Shown one piece after another: positions 11,190 through 24,009 of a stretch of DNA of 64,000 nucleotides (positions are counted from its first letter, which is position 1; the number at the start of each line of letters is the position of its first letter). Origin of the DNA: Stomoxys calcitrans (lineage: Eukaryota > Arthropoda > Insecta > Diptera > Muscidae). Under the pieces are notes generated by a model. The model ran no database searches and was not told the DNA's origin. It saw nothing but the letters and a program-made list of their open reading frames with translations. The position numbers were made by a program, and so were the translations under genes. The stretch covers positions 121,409,869-121,473,868 of the forward strand of contig NC_081554.1 of assembly GCF_963082655.1 (NCBI RefSeq). Reading direction: 5' to 3'.

Positions 11190-12027
11190 AGATGTAAATA
11201 GATTTAAGTTTACTTTATGGAAAAATATAATTACGTAAGTAAATTTAATTTAAACAAATAATTTAAACTTCCATGAATTTTACATTGCATATGTAAATGC
11301 ATGAAATTAGATTCACACACCACCACAAAAAACCGGCCAGCAACAAATAGCAAATTTGCATATAAATAACACAGTGAATCAAATTGTTCACAGTGGAAAA
11401 ATTGAAAAACAAAATTTTATGATTTTTTAATTAAAACTAAACCATATAGAATTTTGATAATTTGCTAAATAAACATAAGAAATTGATACATTTACAAAAA
11501 AAATTATAAAAAAACCGGTACGGGATAACTGTGAGCAGCACACGGGTTGGTGTGGTATCAGTAGATAGTCTCGGACCGCACCAGCTCTTGGTTAAACACT
11601 GAGTTTTAATTCAACAACAAAATGTCTTTGTTTTTTGGAGTGAACGAATTCTTACAACAATTTACGTCCAGATACAAAAAATATTGCTAAAGATTAAAGC
11701 GTCTCCCTTGATCAAAGGTTTTACATAACGTTTGAAAGCCAAAAAATTGAAACTTGAACATATCCAGCAAAAAATTTTCATAGAATTGGAAGCACCATGG
11801 AGCGCAATTGTTTCTTGCGCTGAAGCGCTAGTTTGAGAATTAGTTTATAAAATAATACTAACGCAGTCAATTATTCGGATGCAAAAAATTATAGTGCTGA
11901 TACTGGCGCATTTTCGGTACTCTAGAGTAAGCTGTAGCTTGCTTATCTGCATACATAGTTGCACTCCTGTATGGAAGCATTGTTTTTGTGTGTTTAGCAC
12001 GGTCTTTAACGAACGACAGAACATGTA
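11190..12027. other. 3' flank of the host gene; A+T-rich, unassigned
   Basis: Very A+T-rich up to about 11510, then mixed. No further exon, RNA gene or repeat is recognised. Confidence 0.4.
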
Positions 12028-12732
12028 TGGGGGGGCATACCAATCAAGACATTCCGTTTGTAACACCTCGAAACAATTATCTGAGACCCTGTTAAGTATT
12101 TATATTCTTAATCATCTTGACATTCTGAGTCGTTCAAGTAATGTCCGTCCGTCTGTCAAAACCACGATAGCGTTCTAACGAATCAAGATATCCGCTTAAA
12201 ATTTGACACAGATACTTCTTATCGATGTAAGTCTTTGAGGATTTCAAATTGGCCATATTGGTTCAACTTTGCATATAGCCCCCCATATGAACCTAAACAT
12301 CTCTAGAGGCTTAAATTTTCATCCGATTTATCTGAAATTTGGCAACAGGATTTGTGTTTTGACTTCCAACATCCGCGCCGAGTGTGTTCCGAATCAGCCG
12401 ATATACTGATATGGCCCTCATGTAAACCGATCTCCGAATTTGATTTATTGGGCCCCTAGAAACCTCAATTTTCATCTAATTTGGCACAAGGACTTGTGTT
12501 TCAACTTCCAACATCCGTGCCAAGTACGATTGAAATCGGTGTATATACTGATATAGCCTGATATGACTTCTTCGGACCATAGAAACTGCAACCAATTCCA
12601 GTTTTGATTGTTGGAAAATAACTTAAATAAGTTAAAATAAGTTAATATGTGTAAGGACATTTTTAGCAGAATCCATGGAAGTGGGTTCCCAAGATTCGAT
12701 TCGGCCAAACTTAGCACAATTTTACATATTAA
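12028..12732 (+). mobile_element. B/E-type repeat with eroded terminal hairpin
   Basis: The left end GGGGGGGCATACCAATCAAG with ATTCCGTTTGTAACACCTCG is followed by the TCCGTCCGTCTGTC block and at least two internal units (anchors near 12284 and 12419). The right end reads ATTCGATTCGGCCAAACTTA then GCACAATTTTACA, an eroded version of the palindrome and T-rich end of family B. Confidence 0.65.
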
Positions 12733-12739
12733 ACTTAGC

Positions 12740-13234
12740 ATCTTTCAAAAATAGAAACATTTTAGGTACGCTGCTATTTTAAGGCTTTTTAGTGACTTTT
12801 ATTAAGGTACAATGTTGTCCTTTTCCCAAACTCAATTTGTTATCATTCTAAGATATTTCTACCTTCATATTATAATTGTTGTTTTTCAAAATAAGAGGAT
12901 CAATTCTACGTTGACTGCGCGAATAAGGCGTGGGTTAGTGGTCTAGTATTTCACAAAACAGGACTTGGTTTATCTTGCGGCTGAGATAGCATCACTAAAG
13001 ATTGCTAATAGGAATACTGACTTGTCATTGCAGCGCCAGGTTTTTGACGTCGAGCTGGGTGCAGGGAGAATCAGTTGGAGTTGGTCGAGCAACTGTTGTG
13101 TCACAGCCCCGCAATTGCGAGGAGAAGATACAGGATAATGGGTGAGCCTGGATTCTCTTCAGGTTCTTAGCCCTCTTCTTATTCGTTAGTGATGTAGAGG
13201 CTTGAATTAGCTCACTAGATTATACTCTCCACGG
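12740..13234. other. Unassigned sequence with a locally higher G+C block (about 12915-13170)
   Basis: The block is compositionally unlike its surroundings, but no frame longer than about 60 codons, tRNA or known repeat is visible. Confidence 0.3.
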
Positions 13235-13460
13235 TGAGTTTTTATACCCTCCGCCAAAGGATCATTTCGTTTGTAACACCTCGAAGTATTCGTCTAAGAC
13301 ACCTTAAAGCATATATATTCTAGATCGTCGTGACATTTTAAGTCGATCTAGCCATGTCCGTCCGTCCGTCTGTCGAAGGAGTAAAGCTAGGCGCTTGAAA
13401 ATTTTCACAAAAACTTCTTATTTGTGTCGTTTGGATATGGGCTATATCTGTCCATATTTT
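13235..13460 (+). mobile_element. Family B, 5'-end fragment
   Basis: TTTTTATACCCTCCGCCAAA, GTTTGTAACACCTCGAAGTA, CATATATTCTAGATCGTCGT and CCGTCCGTCCGTCTGTCGAA match the first 220 bp of the 47788 copy. Homology ends within the GGGCTATATCTGTCC segment, before any 153-bp unit is complete. Confidence 0.7.
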
Positions 13461-13569
13461 GATATAGCTGTCATAACTGTACTTTTCCCAATGCATGTAT
13501 TTTTGTGTAATGACAGATATTCTTTCTGTGACAAATTAAACTTCTTCTGTACTACACATCATTTTGTTC

Positions 13570-13690
13570 ATCCGTTGGCAGTAGTAGTGATGGTTTCGCA
13601 CGCTAAGACAATGGCAATGGCTCTCGCTGTTGCTCCGTGTGCCCAGGTTCGAATCCTGGCCGGGCTCTGCCGAATTTTTCATTTTTCCCG
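13570..13690 (+). mobile_element. Possible second tRNA-derived SINE head
   Basis: A perfect B box lies in a TΨC-like hairpin, CCAGG-TTCGAAT-CCTGG, at about 13642-13658. It is preceded by GATGGTTTCGCACGCTAAGA, which resembles the D-arm region of tRNA-related SINEs. The 3' CCGGGCT has no complementary 5' strand at tRNA distance, so this is not a tRNA gene. It differs from the main SINE family in this window. Confidence 0.4.
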
Positions 13691-13699
13691 GTTAGGGCG

Positions 13700-14649
13700 A
13701 GATCATTTAAAGATGGATATATAGTACAAAAAGGAGTCCTGGGCAAACCCTAAAACTTTCGCTAATTATACTGACAGCTTGCCGAGAAGGTGTGTTTCCA
13801 TCACAAATCTATCCTCCCTTTCTTACAAGTTTTAAGGTCTTAGGATCACCTTTTTTTACGAGGAGATTGGTTGGTCCTGCATTAATTAGTCATCATAAAG
13901 ATAAAAGGCGACATGTACTAAAAACCGTATGGTAAAAATAGAAATAGATTATGCTAAGTAATGAAAAAATGTTCGACGTTGATGGACCCGATAGTTTTTA
14001 GTATTGCTGGCGTGGTTTACGCAAATAAAAAACGAAAGGATTAGGCCGTAATTTTGGGAGCAGTACGTCATGATTTGGGGAACTTTTTGCTTCATGCCAA
14101 GCTTCCTATGGCATGAATTATAACTAAAATCATTTTTAAGATTTAGGTAAAAATGTTGGAATTATCATTGTTGAAAAATGGTGCAAAATTAAGGGCCCGG
14201 ACGCAATTGTTCAGCAGGATAATTCTACAATTAATGCCACAAAACTTTGGCTTTTTTCCAAAATACTGAACTTTTAAATAGGACCGCGCGCAGTTCTGAA
14301 ATAAATCTATTAAGTTTTTACCAACGGGAAGCAGACGAATCTATTTACGCAGTAAAACATGCCATAAAAACCGCATAGGGTGAAATACCGACAGAAGTTA
14401 TTCAAAACTTGATCCAGTCGATAAAAAAATCATATTTTCGATGTTAAGCTATACAACGGAGGCTGAATCAATTACTAATTTAAAAAATTTTTTCAAACCT
14501 TTGTGAAATTTCGATTTTTTAGATTGAAATATTTTTGTTTTTTTATGTAAAAAACTAATCAATTTATAGTCTTGTTTATAAAAATATTTAATACGCTTAT
14601 AAATAATTAAGAATATTAAATCAATTTCTAGCTTTTTCAGTTTTTTTCT
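13700..14649. other. Unassigned sequence before LOA-like fragment D
   Basis: No gene recognised. Possible remnants of other elements are too decayed to call. Confidence 0.35.
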
Positions 14650-15345
14650 CGTAGTCTTATGTTACCCGTCATGATACTGAAAGCTATAATGACCTCCTTC
14701 TTACCTTGTCTTCTCCCGATCCGGATCTTCCCATAGAATTTTCGTCGTCCTACCGACTGTTTCGCTGTTCCACAGTGTTACATAAGAGTTCGTTGCCCCC
14801 GACCTTAACTCGGACTACGTCGCCCCGAAAGGCTTCGGTTAACCAAGTTTATTGGCGGCAGTCCTCCGGTCTTCACTGCCAAATTGTCTGCTCTATCATT
14901 CCCAGTTACTCCGAGGGACCTGGCACTCAAACAATGCGGATCGTTCCATCTCAAAGAAGGCTTTAATCTTCTTACACTACAGGACTACTCGTGAACTTAT
15001 CGTACTGGTATTTATTGCCCTGAAGGCCAGTTTACTGTCCTTAAAGATGTTCAAACTCGACGTTCTCGCATTAACACCACACCACCCCACCCATTCCGTG
15101 ATCGTCCGGATCTCCGCCTGGAGGACTGTACTATGGTCAGGCAGTCGAAAACAGATCTCAGTTCCTGGGTTCTCAACCAAGACCCCCAGATCCAATCCGA
15201 TCGAAACCTTTTCCATTCCTTCCAGGTTTCCTATCTTCGCCTCGACAATACCACGATGAAGTGACCTGCCCCAATGTTCCATCCATTCTCCTATCGCCTT
15301 AAGCCACAGTGGCTGCCCTACACTTAATCGATATGTCTATGGGTC
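14650..15345 (-). mobile_element. LOA-like LINE fragment D (RNase H and C-terminal part)
   Basis: On the minus strand 15282-14977 encodes an RNase H-like segment containing LVENPGTEICFRLPDHSTV, EWVGWCGVNARTSSLNIFKD and SKLAFRAI. Further 3' (14980-14650), in broken frames, come LPPINLV, NSETVGRTTKILWEDP and DREKTR. These closely match fragment B at 38940-39370 (for example SETVGRTAKTLWREPDREKT), so both belong to one LINE family. Stops and frameshifts show it is inactive. The 5' part, with endonuclease and RT, is absent. Confidence 0.78.
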
Positions 15346-16131
15346 GAATATCTAGAATAGTGCCCTAGTGGGCCATTTTGAGCCTACTCGAACCCATACG
15401 AGTAGCCATAAAATGTCGTCCTGTGGCGAGCCCTGTGCTAGTTTTGCGACTATTTTGCCAAATGATGAGACTTTTCTCAAAATTGTGCGACTTTTTGTGC
15501 AATTTATGAGAGTGCATAAATTTAATTAGACGAGGTATGGGAATAGCTCTAAAACTTTTTAAGGGATAGAGATAGGCATACGAAACTTAACATGGTCAAT
15601 GTTGAGATGTTTTCCAATAAGTATGCCAAATTTTTGGACCCTAGTTGGTTCAGATCCATGCTTGCCAAGCAGTCATTAAAGTGCTGATCGGCTTGGTTTT
15701 TATAAAGATAGAACCCGTGAAACCCTACAAATTACAAATTATTACTTTAAGAGTAAAATTTGTTAATTGTTTTGTTTTATGTTGAGATGCTTCAAATAAT
15801 GTTTTAAAAAAATTTATTTTCATTTGTTATGTTTATATTATTTTTGTGTAAGAAAATTATATAACGAAAACGTGCGACTTTTTTGAAAAAACTACTTTTC
15901 AATGCAAACTTTTTACAAAAAAAAATAAAAACATGTTGGAACTATTTCAAAATTCTCAACGGCTACGCAGATGGTCCGGCCAGATAGTCCGCCGCGTTCT
16001 ATAGTAACGGCGGAAATATTTCATCAAGTCCGGGTGAATTAAATGGTTGGAAGTCTTCCTTTACCATAAATTCCGCAAAACAAAACAAAATTCCACAAAA
16101 GACTACGCAAAATTTTAGATAGATCAAACAA
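15346..16131. other. Unassigned A+T-rich sequence
   Basis: Nothing supportable seen. Confidence 0.35.
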
Positions 16132-16925
16132 GTAAGAGCGTGCTAAGTTCGGCCGAGTCGAATCTTATATACCCTCCACCATGGATCGCATCTGTCGTGT
16201 CCTTTGTGCAGTATATGCAGAGGAAGAGGAGAAGGAGGAGCTAAATCAAGTTATAGTCCGATTTGGGGCTCAAGAAGCAAAATCGCGAGATCGGTTCATA
16301 TGGAAGCTGTAGATCGATTCAGACCATATTGCCCACGTATGTTGACCATATTGCCCAGTTGTACAAAATGTGTGCCAAATTGGATGAGAACTGCGCTCTC
16401 TAGAGACTCAAGAAGTCAAGATCCCAGATCGGTTTATATGGCAGCTATATCAGGCTTTGTACCAAACTCCGCACAAATATTGGAAGCGATACCAAAACAC
16501 CACGTGCAAAATTACAGCCAAATCGGATAAGAATTGCGCTTTCTAAAAGCTCAAGAAGTCAAGATCCAAGATCGGTTTATATGGCAGCTATATCAGGTTA
16601 TGAACCGATTCGAACCATACTTAGCACCGTTGTTGAGAGTGATATCAAAACACCACGTGCAAAATTTCAGTCAAATCGGACGAGAATTGCGCCAAGAAGT
16701 CAAGACCTAAGATCGGTTTATATGGCAGCTATATCAAAAAATAGACCGATTTGGCCCATTTAAAATCCCAACCGACCTACACTAATAAGAAGTATTTGTG
16801 CAAAATTTCAAGCGGCTAGCTTTACTCCTTCAAAAGTAAGCGTGCTTTCGACAGACAGACGGACGGACGGACAGACAGATGGACGAAATTAGTATACCCT
16901 CATTCTATGGTGGAGGGTATAAAAT
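16132..16925 (-). mobile_element. Family B repeat, inverted
   Basis: It runs from AAGAGCGTGCTAAGTTCGGC (16135) with the hairpin remnant, through TATACCCTCCACCATGGATC, internal units with the anchor GGTTTATATGG at 16293 (variant), 16431, 16574 and 16715 (steps of 138-143 bp because of small deletions), to GACAGACAGACGGACGG and CATTCTATGGTGGAGGGTAT at 16900-16922. The middle conserved block is shortened. Confidence 0.75.
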
Positions 16926-17214
16926 AGTTGTGCCGTCCAGGATCTCAAGAAATCCAATTGGGTAGATCCGATCATTACGGCAGCAATATCAGGATAATTG
17001 CACCCTTTATGGGCTCAAGAAGTCAAATTCAGAGGTCGGTTTGTTTGGTATCTTCCATACATCTAAACATGAACCGATTTGGTACCCAGTGAACCAAATC
17101 TCGGACATCAGAAATTTCTGTAAAAATTTTTAACATTTCCAACAAGATCTTACCGAAATCGTTCCGAATTATGTTTGATTTTCTGAGGGATTTTTCCCAA
17201 AGTTCTGAACAATT

Positions 17215-17440
17215 TCTAAACACCTTGTCGAAGGAGCTTTTTTTATAAATTTTTACGACATTTCGAAAAGAATTCTCAACGATTTCTGGAGTGCTTGTCT
17301 GTAGAATTTTTTTCCAACAGTTCTAGAAGAATTCTGAACGATTTCTGAACGTCCTGTCGTATGGTTGTTTTTTTTTTAATTTTTCTTCCGGCAGATCGGA
17401 AGAATTCTGAACGATGTCTGATCTCGTCTAGCGAATGTTT
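17215..17440 (+). repeat. Short tandem array, about three 60-76 bp units
   Basis: Units start with variants of TTCTGAACGATTTCTGAACG followed by CTTGTC or CCTGTCG, a T-rich run and a …GAAGAATTCT end: about 17202-17277, 17278-17338 and 17339-17411, with a partial fourth (AACGATGTCTGATCTCG). They are related to the ATTCTGAACG motifs at 18022 and 18206 in the following region. Confidence 0.6.
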
Positions 17441-17491
17441 TTGTCTATTTTGTGCATGCTTACTTGCATATTTTTGTTTGTGAACCATTGG

Positions 17492-17690
17492 ATGCTACCG
17501 TAGCACAGTGGTTAGCATGCTCGCCTATGACACTCAGTACCTGGCTTCGAATTCCTGGCGAGAATATCAGAAAAAATGTTCAGTCATTTTTTCCATGCTG
17601 GTGACATTTGTGAGAAACTATGCCTGTAAAAATTTCTCCCGTTCAGACTCGGCTATAAAAAGGATATTCTTAATGGAATGTTCAAGAGAC
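17492..17690 (+). mobile_element. tRNA-derived SINE, internally deleted
   Basis: The A box region TAGCACAGTGG at 17503-17513 and CTTCGAATTCC at about 17544 mark the tRNA-like head. The body keeps CTGGTGACATTTGTGAGA and CAGACTCGGCTATAAAAAGG, then jumps to CTTAATGGAATGTTCA, so the central and distal segments are deleted. Confidence 0.75.
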
Positions 17691-17854
17691 AAAAAATACT
17701 GTAAGAATTTTCTCAGAATTGATTAGAATTCGATAAGACAAGTCGGAAAGTACATCGGAATTCTATAAATTTTATTGTCCGAAAAAATTTAAATTGATAA
17801 GACAAGTCGGAAAACAAATCCGTATTCATTAAGACTTAACAACGGAATTCAAAA

Positions 17855-18240
17855 TGTACTTCCGAATTTCCCATAATTTTGGTTCAGAATTCGGTGTTAA
17901 GTGTCGGCAAAAACATTAGATTTTCATTCTGAAATCGTGTCAACCATTCCATATATTTTCCGTTAAGAATTCGGACAGATTTCGGATGAATCTTCCGACT
18001 TTCGTACAGACTTCTGACCAAATTCTGAACGTTTGGTTCACTGGGGTGACGACAACCGACGGACACACAGACGGGCATCGTCAATCTTACGACGATCCGA
18101 ATTTCCCATAATTTTGGTTTAGAATTCTGTCAGAAACATCGGCAGAAACATCAGATTTCCCTCCGACATTTTGTTCCGAAGTCGAGTCAATCACTCCATA
18201 TAAAGTCATCTGACCGAATTCTGAACGTTGCGTTCACTGG
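17855..18240 (+). repeat. Diverged direct duplication, about 140-185 bp per copy
   Basis: CCGAATTTCCCATAATTTTGG begins copy 1 (17861) and copy 2 (18098). Both then contain AGAATTC, GTCGGCAAAAACATTAGA or its variant, a CGTGTCAACCATTCCATATA-like block, and ATTCTGAACGTTTGGTTCACTGGG or its variant at the end. Copy 2 is shorter. The element type is unknown. Confidence 0.65.
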
Positions 18241-19689
18241 GTTGCCACGCTGGGGCGCCTATCTATGTATTTGTGAGATTCATTTTCAGTTTTGGTGCCC
18301 AGCGTCTATCTTTCAGTTATAACAGCATAATTTAACAGGACAATTACATGATGTGACTTCAATCACGCATCATTCGGTCGGCCTGTGCAGCCCTTTAATG
18401 TGTACGCTGTTTACGGATTCCATGCTACGATCTACGATCTACGTAAAACTTTGCATGTTATGTAACCAATCGCCTTATTTCATATTTTGCTTTTTGGGAT
18501 CCAACGGAAAAATTGAAGGATACGCAATTCTCTGCTTGCAAAAACTAATCTTCTTTATAACGTGCGACAGTCTAATGTACTTTTTAAATACCGAATTTAT
18601 ATACAAACATTTTTAAACAGTTTAAAAAATGTTATATTTTTCGAACTAAGTCTAACTGTAGGACATCATCATTTACACCTCACTCTCTTCCTAAACCACT
18701 GCTAATAGCTTCAGTCATTTCTCTACAAAGCTAAACTTGCACATAAATTTCTGTACATTTTATAGCCTTTTTATCAAATTTTCAATGTACCATAAATAGA
18801 CCAAGCATATCCATTCGCTCAACAAAATAAATTGTAAAGCAGAAAAAACGAAATGTTAAAAAATAATATTTTATGGCTTTATAGTCACTGACAACAGAAA
18901 ATGGCGAATGAAGGCCAAGGGAACCCCGGGTGTTGGTGGTAAATGTTTGATAGTTTACAGGAGATGAACGAACACGGTAGAATCCTAAAAGGACCTTAGC
19001 ATAGAGAGTATGCCAGCCACAGACTGTTGGTCTGCCTGTTGTATTGCTTAAATGTATAAAATACAACTTTTATGTTTTCAATTCATTGAAATATGTTTTT
19101 TTTTTCTTTCCTTATTTTTTTGAATAATATTTATGTGTATGTACCTTGAATTGCAGATTGGAAAATGCAAGCCATATAACATATAGTCAACCCCACATTC
19201 AAAGCAATTAATATAATTGAAGTAGGGATCTGGCTTAGGATGGAAGTTTGGTAAATGAATGATGAAATCCACCTGGCAAGAAAATAAAAGCAAACTAAGG
19301 TTACGTATAATACAAGGTACTTAGTTTAGGAGCTGGCCAAATTGAATGGTCACTGCGAAATGAACAAAAACAAGGGGAGGCGGTTGGTTGGTGGTCCATT
19401 GTTGAAAGCTTCTAATTGAAGAGAAGCAATTTATTTTAGAGCTTGTGCAACGAATCGAATAAATAATATGAAATGTTAAATTTAATTTAGTGGAAAAATG
19501 TGGTAAACGGCATTGGGTGCTAATGAATTATAAAAACCAATCTTCAGCCACAGGACTATGATATGAATAATGTTGCAAAACAAAAAGCCCTAAAGTATGC
19601 AATGGTCAATTCATCACATCAAATGAAATGTTTGGTGCAAAGAAAACATTGAAAATGAAACACTAAAAAATAATCCTTTACGTATCGTT
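18241..19689. other. Unassigned sequence, possibly single copy
   Basis: Minus frames at 18782-19066 and 19078-19293 contain runs of ordinary amino-acid composition but no motif, start context or splice pattern good enough to call a gene. Confidence 0.35.
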
Positions 19690-19995
19690 GCAAATGCAAA
19701 TTTTGCCCATGAACCTTCCACTAAGGAACAGGGGCAAACTTCTCACAATCAATGAGTGCAGTCCAATTCAAGTTTTAAGTCCAATGATAAGGACCTCTTT
19801 TTAATAGCCGAGTCCGAACGGCGTGCCGCAGTGCGACACCTCTTTGGAGAGAAATTCTACAAAGCATAGTATCTCACAAATGTTGCCAGCATTAGGAGGG
19901 AAAAACCACCGCTGCAAATATCATCCGTTGGTCTCGCCAGCATTCGAACCCAGGCGTGCAGTGTCTTAGGCGGACATGCTTATCTCTGTGCTTAC
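19690..19995 (-). mobile_element. tRNA-derived SINE, near full length, minus strand
   Basis: The complement runs from the tRNA-like head near 19990 (CAGAGATAAGCATG, B-box region GGGTTCGAATGC at about 19943) through CTGGCAACATTTGTGAGATA and GTGTCGCACTGCGGCACGCC to GTTCATGGGCAAAATTTGC at 19690-19715. All family blocks are in order. Confidence 0.8.
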
Positions 19996-20741
19996 GTATC
20001 ATTAGCTTAGTATAAAAAGGGTCTGACTCATTTTTTTGTTTCTTTACAGGAAAAAGAAAAAAACTTTAAATCTGTTAAATTTTAGATAAAAATTGAGTTG
20101 GATTATTTTTTAAAAACTTTAAAACGTTTCTACCGCATTCGACGTCTGCAGGTATATTCAATCAATTTATTTTTGCTGCATAGACATAACAAGAAACGTC
20201 TATGGTAACGATTGCAACAATGGAGCTGATGTCTAACGGCACTCTAAGAGAACACACACCAATAAAATTCCCCAGATGGTAATAATTTTGCATACAAAAA
20301 TTGGATGGTTTAAAATGTGGTGAGGCTGCAAACTATCTACACGTACAGCTCACTCACTCAAAGCCGAAGCTTTGGGTTTTTTCCATGCGGTATACCATAT
20401 AAAAGTCCTACAGGAGATTCACACATTTCTCGCATGGAAATCAAGGTAAGTAATGGTGGATGCCATTTACCTGCTAACAATACAATCTACCATCGCCAAT
20501 CGCTATTGATGTATGTTTTCGGGCAAACACAGAAAAGGAGGTGTCATGTTTGAATTTAAATTTAGAATGGTCACCCGTGGGCAAAAGGATTCCTCTGTTT
20601 GTGGCACAGGATAATTTATGGCAGTATAGAAAATAAGAGACTGTCACACGTTAGAGGGTGTCGAAAAACGAAATATATAAATAAAATAGCTGTAAAGTAA
20701 ACGAATTTAAAACATTTTAACGATTTACACATCTATTTATA
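19996..20741. other. Unassigned sequence
   Basis: No gene or repeat recognised. The plus frame at 20317-20553 is unsupported. Confidence 0.35.
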
Positions 20742-20970
20742 GAGTCTAGTGAGAAAAAGAAGTACTTATGCAAAATTTCAAGCGGGTAGCTTTACTCCTA
20801 CGAATGTTGGCGTGCTTTCGACAAACGGAAGGTCATGGCTAAATAGACTTAAAATGTCATGAAGGTCAAGAATATATATACTTTATAGGACGTTATACGA
20901 ATATTTCGAGGTGTTACGAACGGAATGATGAAATGAGTATACCCCCCTCCTATGATGGAGGGTAAAAAAC
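20742..20970 (-). mobile_element. Family B, 5'-end fragment, inverted
   Basis: AAAATTTCAAGCGGGTAGCT, GTGCTTTCGACAAACGGAAG, CAAGAATATATATACTTTAT and CCTCCTATGATGGAGGGTAA are the complement of the first 230 bp of family B. None of the internal units are present. Confidence 0.7.
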
Positions 20971-22999
20971 TGCTATCGATACGAATTTGTGACTCACTAG
21001 AAAGGTCTTTGGAGGGAGAGAGCGAAACTGACATCAACCATAAATTCCCCAAGCAAACACGTAGGCCGATCACTAAAATGTGGAAATCGGAAAAGGTATT
21101 TCGAAAAAGTGATGAATCTTAAACGAAAGTTTGAGGACAATGGTCTCACAGAAAAAATATTTATATAAATTTAAACAATTAAACACGGTATTCATTAATA
21201 AAAACATTTGCAACAGAGTGATTAATTGCTTCGATCATTTTCTAACATTGAAATTCTGGTTTGCATTGAATCATGACATGTAACTGGTAAAAAAGAAGTA
21301 TGTTTGACAAATTTTTAATTGCACAAATTAAAATTGTTATTTAATAGCATAAACGGTATGTATCTGTTTCTGTAATAAGCAAGACCATATTTTGCAAGAT
21401 TTCTTGCTTTTCTCCCACACAATCGCATTATCATTTTCTGCATCTCTGATGTAATTCAAGAAAGCATGTGACTAGACGAAAAAATTTGGCAAAATAAAAT
21501 TAACTCTAGAATATATTACTCTAGAATATGTATTTCTGCAGAAAACTCAGTATTTTTAAATTAAATAAATTTATAGTGCGAATTGGTGCAGTGCAAACAG
21601 AAAAATCCCAGATGTTAAAATACAAATGAACGAATTGCATATATACGAACGCAAGCGAAATGGAGAACATTGTTTTAATTATATAAGGTATTGGCACATA
21701 TTGATATTATCCCATTTCATTTGTATAGTTAATTATCAATTTATAAATGAGGCTTCTTAATATTGACAATCAGAAACACAACTTCCTGACTGCATCCCTT
21801 CTTTATGTCGATCAATAATTCGAGATATTATACTCGAAATGTTGAGGTTAGCATTCATTACGATTTATTTCCAAATAAAAATGATTCCATTACTCTACCC
21901 ACAATTTACAGAGGCGACGTGTGTGAGGAGACGACAAGGGAGAAAATACCTAAATACCAACGAATTCCATCTACCCATACACATTGTCCTTTTAATTACT
22001 TTGGTTTGACGCTATTTCAAATAAGATAATGACAGCAGTAAAACAAAAGGCAATCACGGTAGCTTTATGTATACATACTTTGTTATACCATTAAAATTAT
22101 TTCCTTTTGTAAAAATCTTGGACAAATATTATAATGCAATGCAAAATATTTAATTTTTATACGCAATTAATCATCTGAAGAAAAACAAATATCTGCAGAA
22201 AATAGATAAATTATTTATTTTCATGAAGTCAGTTAAATATTATTTTGAAGGAACAAAATATGTTCAAATAAATTGGTTTGTTGAGTTGATAACCGCTTTA
22301 TTTTAATTTCTCAGATTGTCATTAACACAAATGTCAAAATACAAAATCGTTTATTAATAATCAAAAATTCTTTCAACAAAATTTTTAATGTTTTTTCTGT
22401 TTTTTTTTTGGGAAATTGCGGACCATTCATTGTTTCCTGAATTTTTTGTTGATATTTTATGGTAAACTAAAAACACAACTGTCAAACAAATTTTGTTTTC
22501 GGGTGGTACAAAGTTGAAAGTAGAATAAAAGTCGTAAACAATTTTATATTACATCTCGCCTTTTCAACCTCACCTAACATCTCATCTTTAAATTTGGGGG
22601 GTTCATAACGTAAAATTTAAATTTTCATCAATTCGATAATTTATGCTTTTAAACCAATTGCTAATTGTTGTTTATATGTTCAAAAATTCTGCAGGGTTTC
22701 CTTCAGAATTTTAGCACTTTTAATTTAAAATTATAAGACAGTGTTTGGTAATATCAAAAAAACTTGTCTCTCAGGCTGAACCCCAAATAAATCACGATGC
22801 ACTTATAGAAAAAAGTCTGCTGATAAAAGCAAACACTGTCTACTGACTATTAGCAGTTAATTTTGCTTCTATTACGTCAGTAGTTCTGCTGTTATAGCAA
22901 AAAAATAGTAGGCTGCCTGGTAAAAACTCTATTTTTTGCTGATAAAGTCCGTTGCACAATGTTATAGGGGAGTTGTGAAAATAGAATAAAATCAAATTA
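20971..22999. other. Long unassigned A+T-rich stretch
   Basis: No gene recognised. A block at 22810-22960 with CTGCTGATAAAAGCAAACAC shares short motifs with 42830-42900 and 44745, probably a small dispersed repeat. Confidence 0.35.
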
Positions 23000-23236
23000 T
23001 TGGGTTGCCCAAAAAGTAATTGCGGATTTTTTAAAAGAAAGTAAATGCATTTTTAATAAAACTTAGAATGAACTTTAATCAAATATACTTTTTTTACACT
23101 TTTTTTCTAAAGCAAGCTAAAAGTAATAGCTGATAACTGACAGAAGAAAGAATGCAATTACAGAGTCACAAGCTGTGAAAAAATTTGTCAACGCCGACTA
23201 TATGAAAAATCCGCAATTACTTTTTGGGCAACCCAA
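23000..23236. mobile_element. Complete mariner-type MITE, 237 bp, TA-flanked
   Basis: The element starts TTGGGTTGCCCAAAAAGTAA and ends with its inverted complement; about 31 bp match (TTGGGTTGCC through GCGGATTTTT). TA dinucleotides lie immediately outside at 22998-22999 and 23237-23238, the Tc1/mariner target duplication. The interior is 80% A+T and has no coding capacity, so it would depend on a transposase from elsewhere. Nearly perfect ends suggest a fairly recent insertion. Confidence 0.9.
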
Positions 23237-23238
23237 TA

Positions 23239-24009
23239 GAATGGAAAAAAAAATAATAAAGTTAAATAAAATAATTGGAGCAAAAAATAAAACAACTGAG
23301 TGAAATACTATATGCGAAATTTGATGCAATACAATTGATGTGTTTCATTTTAGTTCTATCGAGTGCAAGTCAGATGTTCTGGATAGAATATCAGTACAAA
23401 GTTGTGCTAGTAAGTTATCGATATAATAAGAAACGATTTATCGTGATTTGCACTATATTGTACTTAAATAAAAAACCCAAAAAATATGACACTTAAATTC
23501 TTTAGAAATTTATGAAAAAATTTTAATAAAGTACTATGTTATCATTGAGATGTCAAACTGTGAAAAATTTTCAATTTTTTGCGTGTGACGCAGCAACACC
23601 TTTTCAATATTTTAGCAGATTTGGTAATTGCAAAATTTGCAAATTTGCAAATAGGCGGACATACCAAACGCTGCGATACGGTGGCCTCCGAGATTTTGTA
23701 ATTAAAACAGCAAATTTTATTGGTTAAAATAGCAAACCGAAATGTTTACTAAAACAATAGACTTATGTTTGCAGCAAAGCAGACATGTTTACTTTCCTAT
23801 TTTCAGCATGCAAAAACTGTTGTGTTAGCATAATTTTTTTTTCTTTATTTAAGTATATAGATAATAAATACCCTTACAGACTAATAATAATATATTTACA
23901 AATGTATTAACCTAAGAATTTAAAAATAATATAATTTTAATTTTTAAACTCTCTCGATTTTCAGATAGATCTATTATATCTTTCAATTGATTAAATTGAT
24001 AACATAGGT
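23239..24009. other. Unassigned A+T-rich sequence between the MITE and the CR1-like LINE
   Basis: No gene recognised; the last 150 bp may be the 3' untranslated end of the LINE. Confidence 0.35.

Noticed and set aside
13590..13675. Possible tRNA gene
   Set aside because: A perfect TΨC-like arm is present, but no matching 5' acceptor strand or anticodon arm at the right distance; kept only as a possible SINE head.
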